Shown: one piece after another, positions 52,768 through 64,000 of the stretch
Layout: the number at the start of each line of letters is the position of its first letter
How positions within the stretch are numbered: position 1 is the first letter of the stretch
Source of the DNA: Gemmatimonadota bacterium
GTDB lineage: Bacteria; Gemmatimonadota; Gemmatimonadetes; Gemmatimonadales; Gemmatimonadaceae
Reading direction: 5' to 3'
NCBI GenBank assembly: GCA_016194585.1
Contig: JACQBG010000039.1
Location: 39,236-103,235 of the forward strand
Length of the DNA stretch: 64,000 nucleotides
Made by a program: the position numbers and the translations under genes
Notes under the pieces: generated by a model
Databases searched by the model: none
The model's input: the letters and a program-made list of their open reading frames with translations, nothing else
What the model was told of the DNA's origin: nothing

Positions 52768-54921
52768 TCATTCCCGTCTCACCTTCGCCAGCCCCTGCAT
52801 CACCCGCGCGCGCGTGAGCGGCAGCTGCGTCAGGCGCGCGCCCGTCGCGTCGAACACGGCGTTCGCCACCACCGCCCCCATCGTGATGATGGCCGGCTCT
52901 CCGCCCCCCTGCGGCGGCTTGTCGGGATTGTCGACGAACACGGTATCGAGCTTCGGCACCCACGAGAAGCGCGGGATGGCGTATGACCCGAAATTCTTGT
53001 CGAGCACGGCGCCGTTCGCGAACCGCACCTCCTCGGTGAGCGTGTAGCCGAGCCCCATCGTGAGGCACCCTTCCATCTGCTGCCGCGCGCCGTCGGGGTT
53101 CACGACGAGCCCCATGTCCTGCGCGCAGGCGATGCGCACGACCTCGATGGCGCCGGTCGCCTTGTCGACCTTCACCTCGGCGATGCTCGCGACCCAGGTG
53201 CCGGCGTCGGTGCCGCAGGCGATGCCATACCCACGGCCGCTCGAACCGGCCTTCGGCGTGTAACCGAACTTCGCGGCGGCGGCCTGCAGCACCCCCTTCA
53301 TCCGGACATCGGTGAGGTTCTTGAGCCGGAACTCCAGCGGATCGATCCCCGCCTTCGCGGCCAGCAGGTCGATGTGCGACTCGCGGGCGAAGACGTTCGC
53401 GTTCGCTCCCGGCGCACGCCACGGTCCGATGCCGAACGGGTGCAGCTCCCCCGTGTTCCCCGACCAGCCCCCGCGCACATGCGTGCGGTGGTTGGCGACG
53501 GCGTACCCCTGCGCGGCGCCACGCTCTCCGGCGCCGATCACCGTGTAGTCCCAGAGCACGATCTTCCCCGCCCCGTCGAGTCCCGCCTTGATCTTGATCA
53601 CGGCGGCCGGATCGAAGGTGTCGTAGAAGAACTCCTCGTCGCGCTCCCATACCACGCGCACCGGGACGCCCGCGGCCATCGTCAGCCGCGCGGCCTCGAT
53701 GGCCTGGGCGCCGGCGCTCTTGCCGCCGAATCCGCCGCCGACGTACGGCGTGATGACCCGCACCTTCTCCGGCGCGAGGTTCACGGCGCGCGCGATCGCC
53801 GTCTTGAGCGGGAACGGGGTCTGCGTGCTCGCCCAGACGGTCAGCTTGCCGTCGTTCATCTCGGCCACTGCCGAGTGCGTCTCGAGCGGCGCGTGGGCCA
53901 CGTACCCCTTCAGGTACGTCTGCTCGACGATCGTCTTCGCGCCCTTCTCGCCCTCCGCGAGCTGTCCGCCCGACGCCACGGTGTTCCCCGCAGGGGCCTT
54001 CTGCTCGAGATGCGCGAATATCGAACGTTCGTTCAGAATATTGGCCGACGGCGTGACCGTCGACTTCACCGCGCGGAGCGCCTTGTCGGCCTCGTCGCGA
54101 TGCGCGTGCAGCACGGCGACGAGATCCCCCGCGCGCACCACGCGCACGCCGGGCATGGCCTCGGCGGCGGCGGTGTCACTCTTCGTGACCACCGCGCCAT
54201 GGGCCGGCGGCCGCACGATGCGGGCGTGCAGCGCCCCCGCGGGCACGATATCCCCCGCGTACTTCGCTTTCCCCGTGACCTTCTCGATGGCGTCGCGCCG
54301 CGCCGCGGTCCGGCCGACGATCGTCATCACCGACACCGGCTCGAGCGGCGGCGGTCCCTCGAGATGACGCTCGATGCGCTTGCCCGCGGTGAGTTCGCCA
54401 TATGACACGCGCTTGGAGGCATCGGTGCGCGACTGCACGACGCCGTCCTTCACTTCGAGCGAGGCGGCCGGCAGCTGGAGCTTCTCGGCGGCCATCGCCA
54501 CCAGCACGGCGCGCGCCTCCGCCGCCGCGGCGCGGACGACCGGTCCCAGTTGCCGCACGCTGAGCGACCCGAAGGTGCCCATGTCGAACGGACAGAGATC
54601 CGTGTCGCCGAGCACGATGTCGACGGAGGCGAGCGGCACGTTCAGTTCGTCGGCCACGAGCTGCGGGAACGACGTCATCGCCCCCTGCCCCATCTCGATC
54701 TTGCCGACGTACGTCGTCACGCGCCCATCGGCGCCGATGTGCAGGAACGCGTTGAAGTCGGTCGCGGCGCGCTGCTGCGCCGCGGCGGGGAGCTCGGGGC
54801 GCGTCGGCCTCGGGTGCATGGTGAACGCGATGAACAGGCCGCTCCCCGTGAGCGAGAGGAACTCGCGGCGATCCATGGCGCCCGTGCCATCGGTGCCCGG
54901 AACGATCGTTGGAGGGGTCAC
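52768..54921 (-). CDS. Isoquinoline 1-oxidoreductase beta-like molybdopterin subunit, Tat signal
   Basis: MDRREFLSLTGSGLFIAF; GKIEMGQGAMTSFPQLVADEL; PYVGGGFGGKSAGAQAIEAA; GTG start overlaps the upstream stop. Confidence 0.9.
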   Translation of the reverse strand: MTPPTIVPGTDGTGAMDRREFLSLTGSGLFIAFTMHPRPTRPELPAAAQQRAATDFNAFLHIGADGRVTTYVGKIEMGQGAMTSFPQLVADELNVPLASVDIVLGDTDLCPFDMGTFGSLSVRQLGPVVRAAAAEARAVLVAMAAEKLQLPAASLEVKDGVVQSRTDASKRVSYGELTAGKRIERHLEGPPPLEPVSVMTIVGRTAARRDAIEKVTGKAKYAGDIVPAGALHARIVRPPAHGAVVTKSDTAAAEAMPGVRVVRAGDLVAVLHAHRDEADKALRAVKSTVTPSANILNERSIFAHLEQKAPAGNTVASGGQLAEGEKGAKTIVEQTYLKGYVAHAPLETHSAVAEMNDGKLTVWASTQTPFPLKTAIARAVNLAPEKVRVITPYVGGGFGGKSAGAQAIEAARLTMAAGVPVRVVWERDEEFFYDTFDPAAVIKIKAGLDGAGKIVLWDYTVIGAGERGAAQGYAVANHRTHVRGGWSGNTGELHPFGIGPWRAPGANANVFARESHIDLLAAKAGIDPLEFRLKNLTDVRMKGVLQAAAAKFGYTPKAGSSGRGYGIACGTDAGTWVASIAEVKVDKATGAIEVVRIACAQDMGLVVNPDGARQQMEGCLTMGLGYTLTEEVRFANGAVLDKNFGSYAIPRFSWVPKLDTVFVDNPDKPPQGGGEPAIITMGAVVANAVFDATGARLTQLPLTRARVMQGLAKVRRE

Positions 54922-55394
54922 TTGGCACCTCCCGCCATCACGGCCGCGGCTTCCTCGATGGCGTCGACGATGCGCACGTGCGCGCCGCAGCGGCAGAGGT
55001 GCCGGTCCATCGCCTGGGCGATATGGGCGCGGGTCGGCTTGGGTGTCTTCTTGAGCAGCGAATAGGCGCCGAGGATCATCCCCGGCGTGCAGAAGCCGCA
55101 TTGGAAGCCCGCGTGCTTCACGAATGCGGCCTGGATCGGGTGGAGCTGGTCGCCGGCGGCGAGTCCTTCGATCGTGACGATCGACTTGCCGTCGATCGAC
55201 GTGGCGCGCGTCATGCACGCGCGCACGGACTCGTCGTTGACCAGCACCGTGCAGGAGCCGCAGAGGGCGCGACCGCATCCGTACTTGGGGCCGGTCGTGC
55301 CGAGGTCGTCGCGGAGCACCCACAGGAGCATCCGGTCATCCTCGATCGTGACCTTGCGCGGTGCGCCGTTCAGCGTGAACGAGATCGTCTTCAT
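54918..55394 (-). CDS. Isoquinoline 1-oxidoreductase alpha-like 2Fe-2S subunit
   Basis: GPKYGCGRALCGSCTVLVND; GFQCGFCTPGMILGAYSLL; HLCRCGAHVRI. Confidence 0.93.
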   Translation of the reverse strand: MKTISFTLNGAPRKVTIEDDRMLLWVLRDDLGTTGPKYGCGRALCGSCTVLVNDESVRACMTRATSIDGKSIVTIEGLAAGDQLHPIQAAFVKHAGFQCGFCTPGMILGAYSLLKKTPKPTRAHIAQAMDRHLCRCGAHVRIVDAIEEAAAVMAGGAK

Positions 55395-55518
55395 GTCAAA
55401 GTCTCCGGACGCACGCGGGTGAGTGGCGCGCGCTTCTGCACGCTACGCGCGGCGACGCGAACGAACCACAGCGAGTAACCGCTACCACCTTGCGGGTTAT
55501 GGACTTCCTGTCGAGCGG

Positions 55519-56160
55519 TCAGGTGGCTGGCGGCCGGATCCAGCGGAGCACCTCGGGCGCGTGCCTGGACACCGGCACGCCTGCGCCCCGCGGATGTCCC
55601 GCGATGATCGGCGCGACCGCGGTCATCGCGGCCGGGATGCCGAGCAACTCCTTCATCTCCGGCGTGTTGAGGACGGGCACGGCGAAGCCGACCGGGCAGG
55701 TGCCAAGCTCCATCGCGCACGCGGCGAGCATGAGGGTCTGCGCGGCGAGCCAGCAGTCGGCCGTGACGAACGCGCCCAGGGGCTTGGCGCAGATCACGAT
55801 GAGCGTGCCCGCGTTGTAGAAGATGTTGAACGACCTGTCCCAGAGCATCGAGAGATGCTTCCCGGCGGGCGACGCGCCCGGCGCGTTGATGAGATGGCGG
55901 TGTTCGGTCTCCTTCTCGATCATCAGCGCCTTGGCGCGGTCGGAGATGCGCTGCAGCACGGCCGGGTCCTGCACGACGACGAAGGCCCACGGCTCCATGT
56001 GCATCGCCGTCGGCGCGTGCACGGCCGCGTCGAGGAGGTCGCGCACGACGCCCTCGGCGAGCGGGGTGGGTTCGTAACTCCGTACGGCGCGCCGCCGGTA
56101 GATGACGTGCAACGTCGAGTCGAGCGCGGCCTCGGTGAGCGGTTCCATCGCATCCTCCAT
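55519..56160 (-). CDS. Nitroreductase family protein
   Basis: IYRRRAVRSYEPTPLAEGVVRDLLDAAVHAPTAMHMEPWAFVVVQD; ELGTCPVGFAVPVLN. Confidence 0.9.
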   Translation of the reverse strand: MEDAMEPLTEAALDSTLHVIYRRRAVRSYEPTPLAEGVVRDLLDAAVHAPTAMHMEPWAFVVVQDPAVLQRISDRAKALMIEKETEHRHLINAPGASPAGKHLSMLWDRSFNIFYNAGTLIVICAKPLGAFVTADCWLAAQTLMLAACAMELGTCPVGFAVPVLNTPEMKELLGIPAAMTAVAPIIAGHPRGAGVPVSRHAPEVLRWIRPPAT

Positions 56161-56270
56161 GGCGCCGCGTGGCGGCGCTCCATCCACGGTGCGTGCCGCG
56201 GCGCGGGAAAGGAGTAGGGGGATGGAGGGGACGCGGTAGCGCTTTGCCGTACGAAGGAGGCGCGCCGGAG

Positions 56271-57485
56271 CTAACCCTGTCGGGCGGCCACGCTCACCGA
56301 CCGCGCCGGATGCAGCCGCGTGAGGAAATCGTCGATCGGCAGGCAGAGCACCCCGCGACGTTCGCTGCGTTCGGTGCCGCGGTGGAGCACGATGGCACGC
56401 CCGGTGGGGTAATCGGCGCGGAAAGCGATGGCGCCGGCGAGGGCGTCGTCGCCGGGATCGAAGCCATCGTGCACGTCGATGGCGACGAACTCGTCGCGCG
56501 ACTGTACGACGAAGTCGACCTTCGCCCCCGCACGGGTGCGCCAGAAACCGATCGTCCGCTGCGCCCCCGGCGCCCACGAGCACCAGGCGCTCAGGTGCTG
56601 GTACACGAGTCCTTCGAGCGCCGCCGACTCGACCTCTTCCGCCGGCTGATCGTCGTCGGGTGGGAGGGCCCGATACACGCCCGCGTCGAAGACATAGAGC
56701 TTCGGCTGCGTGAACAGCGCCCGCCGGGCACGCCGCGTGAACGGCTCGAGCCGCTCGATGAGGAACCGCTCCTCGAGCATGGCGAGATAGCCCGCCACGA
56801 GCCGGCGGTCGAGGGCGCAGGCGCGCGCGAGGCGCGCGACGTCGAGCTGCGCCGCGTGCGCCGAGGCGATGACGTCGAGGAATCGTCCGTACCGCTCGAA
56901 GTCCGGCACGAGCCGTTCGGCCTTGACCTCGCGGCGGAAGAAATACGTGTAGTAATCGGCGCGGGCGAGCACGGGGCGCGGGTCGTCGAGGATCGCGGGT
57001 ACGGTGCCGAGGCGCGTCGCCTCCGCCACGTGGAAGCGCCGTCCCATCTCCGCGCCGACGAAGGGGCGCATCCTGACGCGGGCGAAACGACGGCCGAACA
57101 GGCCGAGGCGATCGCGCGGGAGTGCGCGCGCCGACGACGCGACGAGGATGAACCGCCAGCGCTTGTCGCGCGCGCCGATCCGCCGGGCGGCGTCGGCGAC
57201 GCCCGGTGCGCGCTCCACGCCGTCGATGACGACCGGTTCGCCGTTCGGCCGTGGCCCAACGATCGCTTCGAGCGCGTCGGGGCGCGCGCGCAGGCGCCGC
57301 GCGATGGCCGGCTCCTCGAGGTCGACGAGGAGTGCGTGCGGGAACTCCCGCCGCACCCAATACGATTTTCCGCTCCCATGCGGTCCGAGCAGCGCGAACG
57401 AGCCCGCCGGCGCCGACACGAGCCGGCGCACGGGTTCCACGGAGGCGAGCAGCAGGGGGACGGAGATGGCGGGACTCCAGCGCAC
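56271..57485 (-). CDS. AAA ATPase with DUF4143-like C-terminal domain
   Basis: LLGPHGSGKSYWVRREFPHALLVDLEEP; LEGLVYQHLSAWCSW...FWRTRAGAKVDFVVQSRDEFVAIDV; start tentative (GTG). Confidence 0.82.
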   Translation of the reverse strand: MRWSPAISVPLLLASVEPVRRLVSAPAGSFALLGPHGSGKSYWVRREFPHALLVDLEEPAIARRLRARPDALEAIVGPRPNGEPVVIDGVERAPGVADAARRIGARDKRWRFILVASSARALPRDRLGLFGRRFARVRMRPFVGAEMGRRFHVAEATRLGTVPAILDDPRPVLARADYYTYFFRREVKAERLVPDFERYGRFLDVIASAHAAQLDVARLARACALDRRLVAGYLAMLEERFLIERLEPFTRRARRALFTQPKLYVFDAGVYRALPPDDDQPAEEVESAALEGLVYQHLSAWCSWAPGAQRTIGFWRTRAGAKVDFVVQSRDEFVAIDVHDGFDPGDDALAGAIAFRADYPTGRAIVLHRGTERSERRGVLCLPIDDFLTRLHPARSVSVAARQG

Positions 57486-57669
57486 GGTCAGGCCGGGGGC
57501 GGAGGGGCTCCGTCCCTGGAGGTCACAGACAGAGTATCGGCAGCGCGCGGCCGGCCTTGATGGCGCCGACCGCGAACCGCCACGGCGCGAGCCGCCGCAC
57601 CTCTCACGCGCGCCACCGCGGCTCGATAGTTTGGCGTGGTCCACACGCGATCACACGCCGGGAGCTTCG

Positions 57670-58509
57670 ATGCAACGTCGCACCTTCGTCCAACTGTTCG
57701 GAGGCGCCCTCGCGGCCCATCCGCTCCGCGCCTTCGCGCTCGCCGGCGGGGCGCATCTCGACCGCATCGGGCTCGAGCTCTACTCGGTGCGCGCGGCGAT
57801 GCGCCGCGACCCGGAACGCACGCTCGCGGCCGTCCGCGCCATCGGCTACACCGACGTCGAACTCCTCTGGAGCTTCGGGAACTTCGGACGCACGCCGACG
57901 CAGGTACGCGACACGCTCCGCACGCTGGGGCTGCGCGCCCCCTCCGCGCACATCGCCCCGGAGCTCCTGCTCGGCGACTGGCGTCGCGCGCTCGACGACG
58001 CGACGCTCATCGGCCATGAGCTCCTGATCGTGCCAAGCCTTCCCGACGAGACGCTGCATTCGCTCGACGCGTGGAAACGGTGGGCCGACCGGTTCAACAG
58101 CGCCGGCACTCTGGCCCGAGCGTCCGGCGTGCGGCTCGCCCTCCACAACGAGCCCGATCACGTGAAGCCGGTCGATGGCGTCGTGCCGTACGACCTGTTC
58201 CTCGAGCGCACCGACCCAGCCATCGTGTGGCTGCAGCTCGACGTGGGGAACATGACGGTCGGCGGCGGCGATCCGTTCGCCTACCTCGCCAAGCACCGCG
58301 CGCGATACGTGAGCTTCCACCTCAAGGACGTCGTCGCAGACCGCTCGCACGACACCGACCTCGGCGCGGGAGTGTTCGACCTCCGCCGCTTCCTCGGGCA
58401 GGTCACCGACATCGGCACCAAACCGTGCTACGTGGAACAGGAGAGCCCGGCCGACGAGTTGGTCGCCGCGAAGCACAACTGGGAGTATGTGAAGGCGCTG
58501 GAGTTCTGA
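57670..58509 (+). CDS. Sugar phosphate isomerase/epimerase-like TIM barrel protein
   Basis: LDRIGLELYSVRAAMRRDPERTLAAVRAIGYTDVELLWSFG; YVSFHLKDVV. Confidence 0.88.
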   Translation: MQRRTFVQLFGGALAAHPLRAFALAGGAHLDRIGLELYSVRAAMRRDPERTLAAVRAIGYTDVELLWSFGNFGRTPTQVRDTLRTLGLRAPSAHIAPELLLGDWRRALDDATLIGHELLIVPSLPDETLHSLDAWKRWADRFNSAGTLARASGVRLALHNEPDHVKPVDGVVPYDLFLERTDPAIVWLQLDVGNMTVGGGDPFAYLAKHRARYVSFHLKDVVADRSHDTDLGAGVFDLRRFLGQVTDIGTKPCYVEQESPADELVAAKHNWEYVKALEF

Positions 58510-58523
58510 GCCCGGACGCCCGG

Positions 58524-60029
58524 CTACGCCGTCGCCGCGTGCGACGGCAGTCCGGCCATCAGCCGCATCAGCAGCTCCTGCGTCGCCTCGACGCGGGCGA
58601 CCTCGCCCACCACGCGCCCGTTCCGGAACACCAGGATGCGCGTGGAGAGGTTGATCAGCTCCGGAAGCTCGCTCGAGATGAGGAGCACGCCATGCCCGTC
58701 GGCCGCGAGCTGATCGATGCGCGCGTGCAACTCGGCCTTCGCGCCGACGTCGACGCCGCGCGTCGGCTCGTCGAGCATCAGTACGCGGCTCCCGGCGGCG
58801 AGCCAACGCGCCAGCACGAGCTTCTGCTGATTGCCGCCGGACAGTTCGGCGCAGGCGACCTCGGTGCTCGAGGCGCGCACCTTCAGCCGGCCGAACCATT
58901 CGGTGGTGAGCGCCTTCTCGGCGGCGTGCGACATCCAGGTGCGTCGCGCCACGCGATCGGCGAAGGGGAGTGTCACGTTCTCTCTCGCCTTCATCGGGAG
59001 CACGAGCCCCTGCACCTTGCGGTCCTCGGGGACGAGGCCGATGCCGTGCTTCATGGCGTCGCGGGGCGATCCGATGCGCACCAGTTCGCCGCGCACGCGC
59101 ACTTCGCCGGTCGCGCGCGCATCGAGCCCGAACAGCGCCTCCGCCACCTCCGACCGCCCCGCGCCGACGAGCCCGGCGAACCCGAGCACCTCGCCGGCGC
59201 GCAGCGAGAACGAGACGTCGCGGAACCGCCCGGGCCGCGTGAGGCCGCTCACGCTCAGCAGCTCCTCGCCTGGCGCGCCACCGACGTGCGACGGGAAGTA
59301 CTGGCCGAGTTCGCGGCCGATCATCTGCCGCACGAGCTCGCGTTCGTCGAGCGTGGCGGTCGGCACGGTCGTCACATGCGCGCCGTCGCGCAGCACGGTG
59401 ACCGTATCACACAGCCTGAAGATCTCGGGCATGCGATGCGACACGTAGAGCACGGTCACGCCGCGCGCTTTCAGGCGCCCGAGCAACGCGTACAGGCTCT
59501 CGGCCTCGCCCTCGCTGAGGCTGCTCGTCGGCTCGTCGAAGACGATGATACGGGCGCCGCTCCCCACCGCCGCGGCGATCTGCACGAGTTGCTGCTCGGC
59601 CACGCTCAGGTCGCTCATCGGCCGCGCGGGGTCGAGGTTCGCGCCGACGTCGCCGAGGAGGACGCGAGCGCGCTCGCGCATCGCGGGCCACGACACGAAC
59701 CCACCGCGCGACGGCATGCGGCCGAGGCACAGGTTCTCGGCGACGGTGAGGTTCGCGCACAGCGCGAGCTCCTGGTGCACCATCGCCACGCCGCCGGCGA
59801 GTGCGGCGGCCGGATCGTCGAAGCGCACCTCGCGGCCGTCGAGCTCGATCGTGCCGGCGTCGCGGGTGATGATCCCGGCGAGCAGCTTGCCGAGCGTGCT
59901 CTTCCCCGCCCCGTTCTCGCCGCAGACGGCGTGGCAACTCCCGGCGGCGACGTCGAACGCGACGTCGTGCAGCGCGACGACGCCGGGATAGCGCTTGGTG
60001 ATGCCGGTGAAGCGGACCGCGGGCGCCAC
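58524..60029 (-). CDS. Sugar ABC transporter ATP-binding protein (RbsA-like, two domains)
   Basis: CGENGAGKSTLGKLLAGI; IIVFDEPTSSLSEGEAESLYALLGRLK; LSGGNQQKLVLARWLAAGSRVLMLDEPTRGVDVGAK. Confidence 0.93.
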   Translation of the reverse strand: MAPAVRFTGITKRYPGVVALHDVAFDVAAGSCHAVCGENGAGKSTLGKLLAGIITRDAGTIELDGREVRFDDPAAALAGGVAMVHQELALCANLTVAENLCLGRMPSRGGFVSWPAMRERARVLLGDVGANLDPARPMSDLSVAEQQLVQIAAAVGSGARIIVFDEPTSSLSEGEAESLYALLGRLKARGVTVLYVSHRMPEIFRLCDTVTVLRDGAHVTTVPTATLDERELVRQMIGRELGQYFPSHVGGAPGEELLSVSGLTRPGRFRDVSFSLRAGEVLGFAGLVGAGRSEVAEALFGLDARATGEVRVRGELVRIGSPRDAMKHGIGLVPEDRKVQGLVLPMKARENVTLPFADRVARRTWMSHAAEKALTTEWFGRLKVRASSTEVACAELSGGNQQKLVLARWLAAGSRVLMLDEPTRGVDVGAKAELHARIDQLAADGHGVLLISSELPELINLSTRILVFRNGRVVGEVARVEATQELLMRLMAGLPSHAATA

Positions 60030-60036
60030 GGCGGCG

Positions 60037-61059
60037 TTACTTGGGGAGCGCCAGGTACTTCGGGTCGATGTCGGTGAAGCCCCACTGCTTCAGCTGCCGC
60101 GCCCACGTGCCGAGGTTGTCCTTGCTCACGCGGATGAGCTCCATGTTCACGTGCGCGGGCACGTCCTTCTTGAGCAGCACGTGGTCGACGATGGTCTTCA
60201 CGGAGACGTAGCCCCAGTCGTACACCGGCTGCGCGAGGAGCACGGGGGCGAGCCCCTTCTCGACATACGGCAGCTCGGCCGGGAGCGCGTCGACGGAGAC
60301 GATCTTCACCTTCTTGGGGTCGACGTCGGTGAGCAGCGAGGTGGTGAAGAGCGGCCACCCGCCGATCATCGCCCACCCCTGGATCTCGGGGTACGCGTTC
60401 TGGGCGCGCAGCACCTCGGCGGCGGCATCCTGCGGCGTCTCGGCGTGATAGAACGTGCTGACGATGCTGATGCCCGGATACTTCGCGGCCGCTTCCTTCA
60501 CGCCGGCGACGCGCTTCTGGAGGTTGGGCGCGTTCTGGTTGCCGGCGAGGATCGCGACCTTCCCCTTGCCCCCCATCTGGGTGGCGAGTTCGTCCATCAC
60601 CTGGCGCCCGATCGCCGCGTCGTCACCACCATAGAAGGAGAAGCGCTTGGAGTCGGGGGCGTCGCTGTCGAACATCATCACGGGCACGCCGCGCGCGACC
60701 GCCTCGTTGATGGCGCCCGTCACCTTCCCCGCATCGCTGGTGGAGATGAGCAGCGCGTTGGTCCCGTCGTTCACCGCTTCGGCGATGCGTTGCGCCTGCA
60801 CGGTGGCGTCCTCGTTGGGCGGCGTGCGCCAGTCGATCTTGATGGTCGTCCCCAGCGACTTGGAGAGCTCGGCCGCGGCCGCCTCGGCGCCCGTGCGCGC
60901 CGAGAGGAACACGGGGTTCGTCGAGCTCTTGGCGATGAGGGTGATGGTGAACGTCTTGCCGCCGGCCGCGCCGGCCCCCGCCTGCTCCTTCGTGCCGCCG
61001 CACGCCGCGGCGAGGGTGGCGAGCGTCAGGGCGATGAGGCGCGAGGTCGAACGGGACAT
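60037..61059 (-). CDS. Sugar ABC transporter substrate-binding lipoprotein (RbsB-like)
   Basis: LATLAAACGG lipobox; TFTITLIAKSSTNPVFLSARTGAEAAAAEL; VMMFDSDAPDSKR. Confidence 0.92.
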   Translation of the reverse strand: MSRSTSRLIALTLATLAAACGGTKEQAGAGAAGGKTFTITLIAKSSTNPVFLSARTGAEAAAAELSKSLGTTIKIDWRTPPNEDATVQAQRIAEAVNDGTNALLISTSDAGKVTGAINEAVARGVPVMMFDSDAPDSKRFSFYGGDDAAIGRQVMDELATQMGGKGKVAILAGNQNAPNLQKRVAGVKEAAAKYPGISIVSTFYHAETPQDAAAEVLRAQNAYPEIQGWAMIGGWPLFTTSLLTDVDPKKVKIVSVDALPAELPYVEKGLAPVLLAQPVYDWGYVSVKTIVDHVLLKKDVPAHVNMELIRVSKDNLGTWARQLKQWGFTDIDPKYLALPK

Positions 61060-61082
61060 GCGAGCTCCGTGGGGAAGCGAGG

Positions 61083-62168
61083 TCATTGGGGCGAGGACGG
61101 CCGGGCGACGGCGTTCTTCGCCGCGCGGCGCGCGAGCCATCGCGTGCCGCGCTGGTCGAACACGACGGCAAGCACCATCGCGCCGCCGATGATGATCCAT
61201 TCGTAGTTCTGGTCGAGGTGCAACGTGCGGATCCCCTGCCGGATCATGACGATGAGGATGGCGCCGAGCGTGGCGCTGAGCGCGCTCCCCTTGCCACCGG
61301 AGAGGCTCGCGCCCCCGACGACGGCCGACGCCACGACATACAGTTCGTACCCGTTGGCGTCGGAAGAGGTCGCGCTACCATAGAAGGCGGCCCCCATGAA
61401 GGCGGCGAGGCCGGCCGCGAGGCTCGAGAGCACGTACACGCCGAGGCGGATGCGACCGACGTGCAATCCCGCGAACCGGCTGGCCTCCGGATTGCCGCCC
61501 ACGGCGAAGACGTGTCGCCCCATCACGGTGCGGGCGAGGTACGCGGTGCCGACGACCGTCACGGCGATCATCACGAGCAGGGGCACCGGGTAGAGCGCCG
61601 TCCCGAGTCCGAGCGGCGCCTTGGCGACGGCGGTGAGCGCGCTGGGGACGAGGATGCTCTCGGCCTTGCTCGTCACGAACGCGAGGCCGCGCAACATCCA
61701 CATCGTGCCGAGGGTGATGATGAACGGGTGCACGTCGAGGCCGACGACCATGATGCCGTTGGCGACGCCACAGGCGAGGCTCACGAGCAGGCAGGTGGCG
61801 AGTCCGAGCGCCACGGCGACGGCCGGGTCGAGGGGCGCGGCGGCCCGCAGCACCATCGCCATCGTCACGCCGGCGAGCGCGTAGACGGCGCCGACGGAGA
61901 GGTCGATGCCCCCCGAGATGATGACGATCGTCGCGCCGACGCCCATGATGGCGAAACTGCTGGCGTCGGTCGCCATCTGGATGAGCGTGTGGACGTTCAG
62001 GAAGTTGTTGATGCTCGCGCCGGTGAGCGGATCGGCGTGCGAGCCGGCGGCGAAGGTCAGCCCGGCGCCCAGCACGAGGAGCACGGCGAGCAATCCGGCC
62101 TGCGGCGAGCGTGCGAGTGCGCTGGCGGCACTCCGGGCGGGGACGTTCGGCGTTGGGGGCGTGGTCAC
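61083..62168 (-). CDS. Sugar ABC transporter permease (RbsC-like)
   Basis: GVGATIVIISGGIDLSVGAVYALAGV; GGNPEASRFAGLHVGRIRLGVYVLSSLAAGLAAFMG; start tentative (GTG). Confidence 0.9.
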   Translation of the reverse strand: MTTPPTPNVPARSAASALARSPQAGLLAVLLVLGAGLTFAAGSHADPLTGASINNFLNVHTLIQMATDASSFAIMGVGATIVIISGGIDLSVGAVYALAGVTMAMVLRAAAPLDPAVAVALGLATCLLVSLACGVANGIMVVGLDVHPFIITLGTMWMLRGLAFVTSKAESILVPSALTAVAKAPLGLGTALYPVPLLVMIAVTVVGTAYLARTVMGRHVFAVGGNPEASRFAGLHVGRIRLGVYVLSSLAAGLAAFMGAAFYGSATSSDANGYELYVVASAVVGGASLSGGKGSALSATLGAILIVMIRQGIRTLHLDQNYEWIIIGGAMVLAVVFDQRGTRWLARRAAKNAVARPSSPQ

Positions 62169-62318
62169 GACGCGGCGGCGGTGCGGGCTGAGGTTGGCGC
62201 GCTCCCGAAAAGCTACGGAGGGGGCGTGGGGTGTCAACGCGGGGGCGCGACTCCATTGTGCGGCGACGGCGCCCGGTACAGTGTTACGCGCAGAGGGCGG
62301 TTCCCCCTGATGTTGTTC

Positions 62319-62368
62319 CGATCAGTGCCCATCCGCTGTTCCATCCGTGCTCATCCGTGGCTACGCAG
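62319..62368. repeat. Imperfect tandem CCATCCGYG/TCATCCGTGG-type motif upstream of the isomerase gene
   Basis: cagtgcccatccgctgttccatccgtgctcatccgtggctacgcag. Confidence 0.6.
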
Positions 62369-62409
62369 TGGCCGCTTCTCTCCAACTTCGCCTCGCTGTC
62401 GAGGACCTG

Positions 62410-63918
<1,509 letters not shown>

Positions 63919-63925
63919 GCCGATC

Positions 63926-64000
63926 ATGCCCATCGTCGCTGGAGTGGACTTCGGCACCCAGAGCGTGCGCGTCGCGATCGTCGACAGCCGCGACGGCCCC
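63926..64000 (+). CDS. FGGY family carbohydrate kinase, N-terminal fragment (continues past window)
   Basis: MPIVAGVDFGTQSVRVAIVDSRDGP. Confidence 0.75.
   Translation, partial: MPIVAGVDFGTQSVRVAIVDSRDGP

Noticed and set aside
56271-57485. DUF4143 ATPase considered as part of a defence island
   Set aside because: No nucleases, toxins, methyltransferases or mobile genes nearby; such ATPases are common as solitary genes.

Overview
High-GC chromosomal segment, probably from Gemmatimonadota (inferred from gene content and style; not tested). About 39 protein-coding genes are supported, mostly in tightly overlapping operons. Main modules, left to right: (1) M16 peptidase tail, S9/DPP-IV peptidase, DUF456 protein and mono-haem cytochrome c; (2) a complete [NiFe]-hydrogenase island on the minus strand (hypC-hypD-hypE, then small subunit-large subunit-cytochrome b-maturation protease-hypA-hypB-hypF); (3) acetyl-CoA hydrolase/CoA-transferase; (4) an MdtABC-like tripartite pump with two paralogous RND subunits; (5) a GT87-like mannosyltransferase and a decayed MacB-type permease; (6) a hybrid histidine kinase with two REC domains, and a compact phosphoribosyltransferase divergent from a baeRF-type protein; (7) SDR, cupin, branched-chain aminotransferase, sortilin/BNR protein and FabH; (8) a TetR-controlled YbhGFSR-like ABC efflux operon with its own TolC; (9) a TonB receptor, ECF sigma factor, zinc-finger anti-sigma factor and two secreted/lipoproteins; (10) a second GT87 paralog read through in frame into a PepSY-like protein; (11) IorAB molybdenum oxidoreductase, nitroreductase and a DUF4143 ATPase; (12) a sugar ABC transporter/isomerase/FGGY kinase locus. 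No CRISPR array, rRNA, convincing tRNA, prophage or IS element was seen. The items most worth follow-up are a HypA that lacks its zinc domain, a long dyad upstream of the hydrogenase structural genes, repeat sequences captured in genes and gene ends, a TetR operator overlapping its own start codon, a phosphoribosyltransferase with an apparent internal deletion paired with baeRF, and a ZAS/FecR-like anti-sigma locus.
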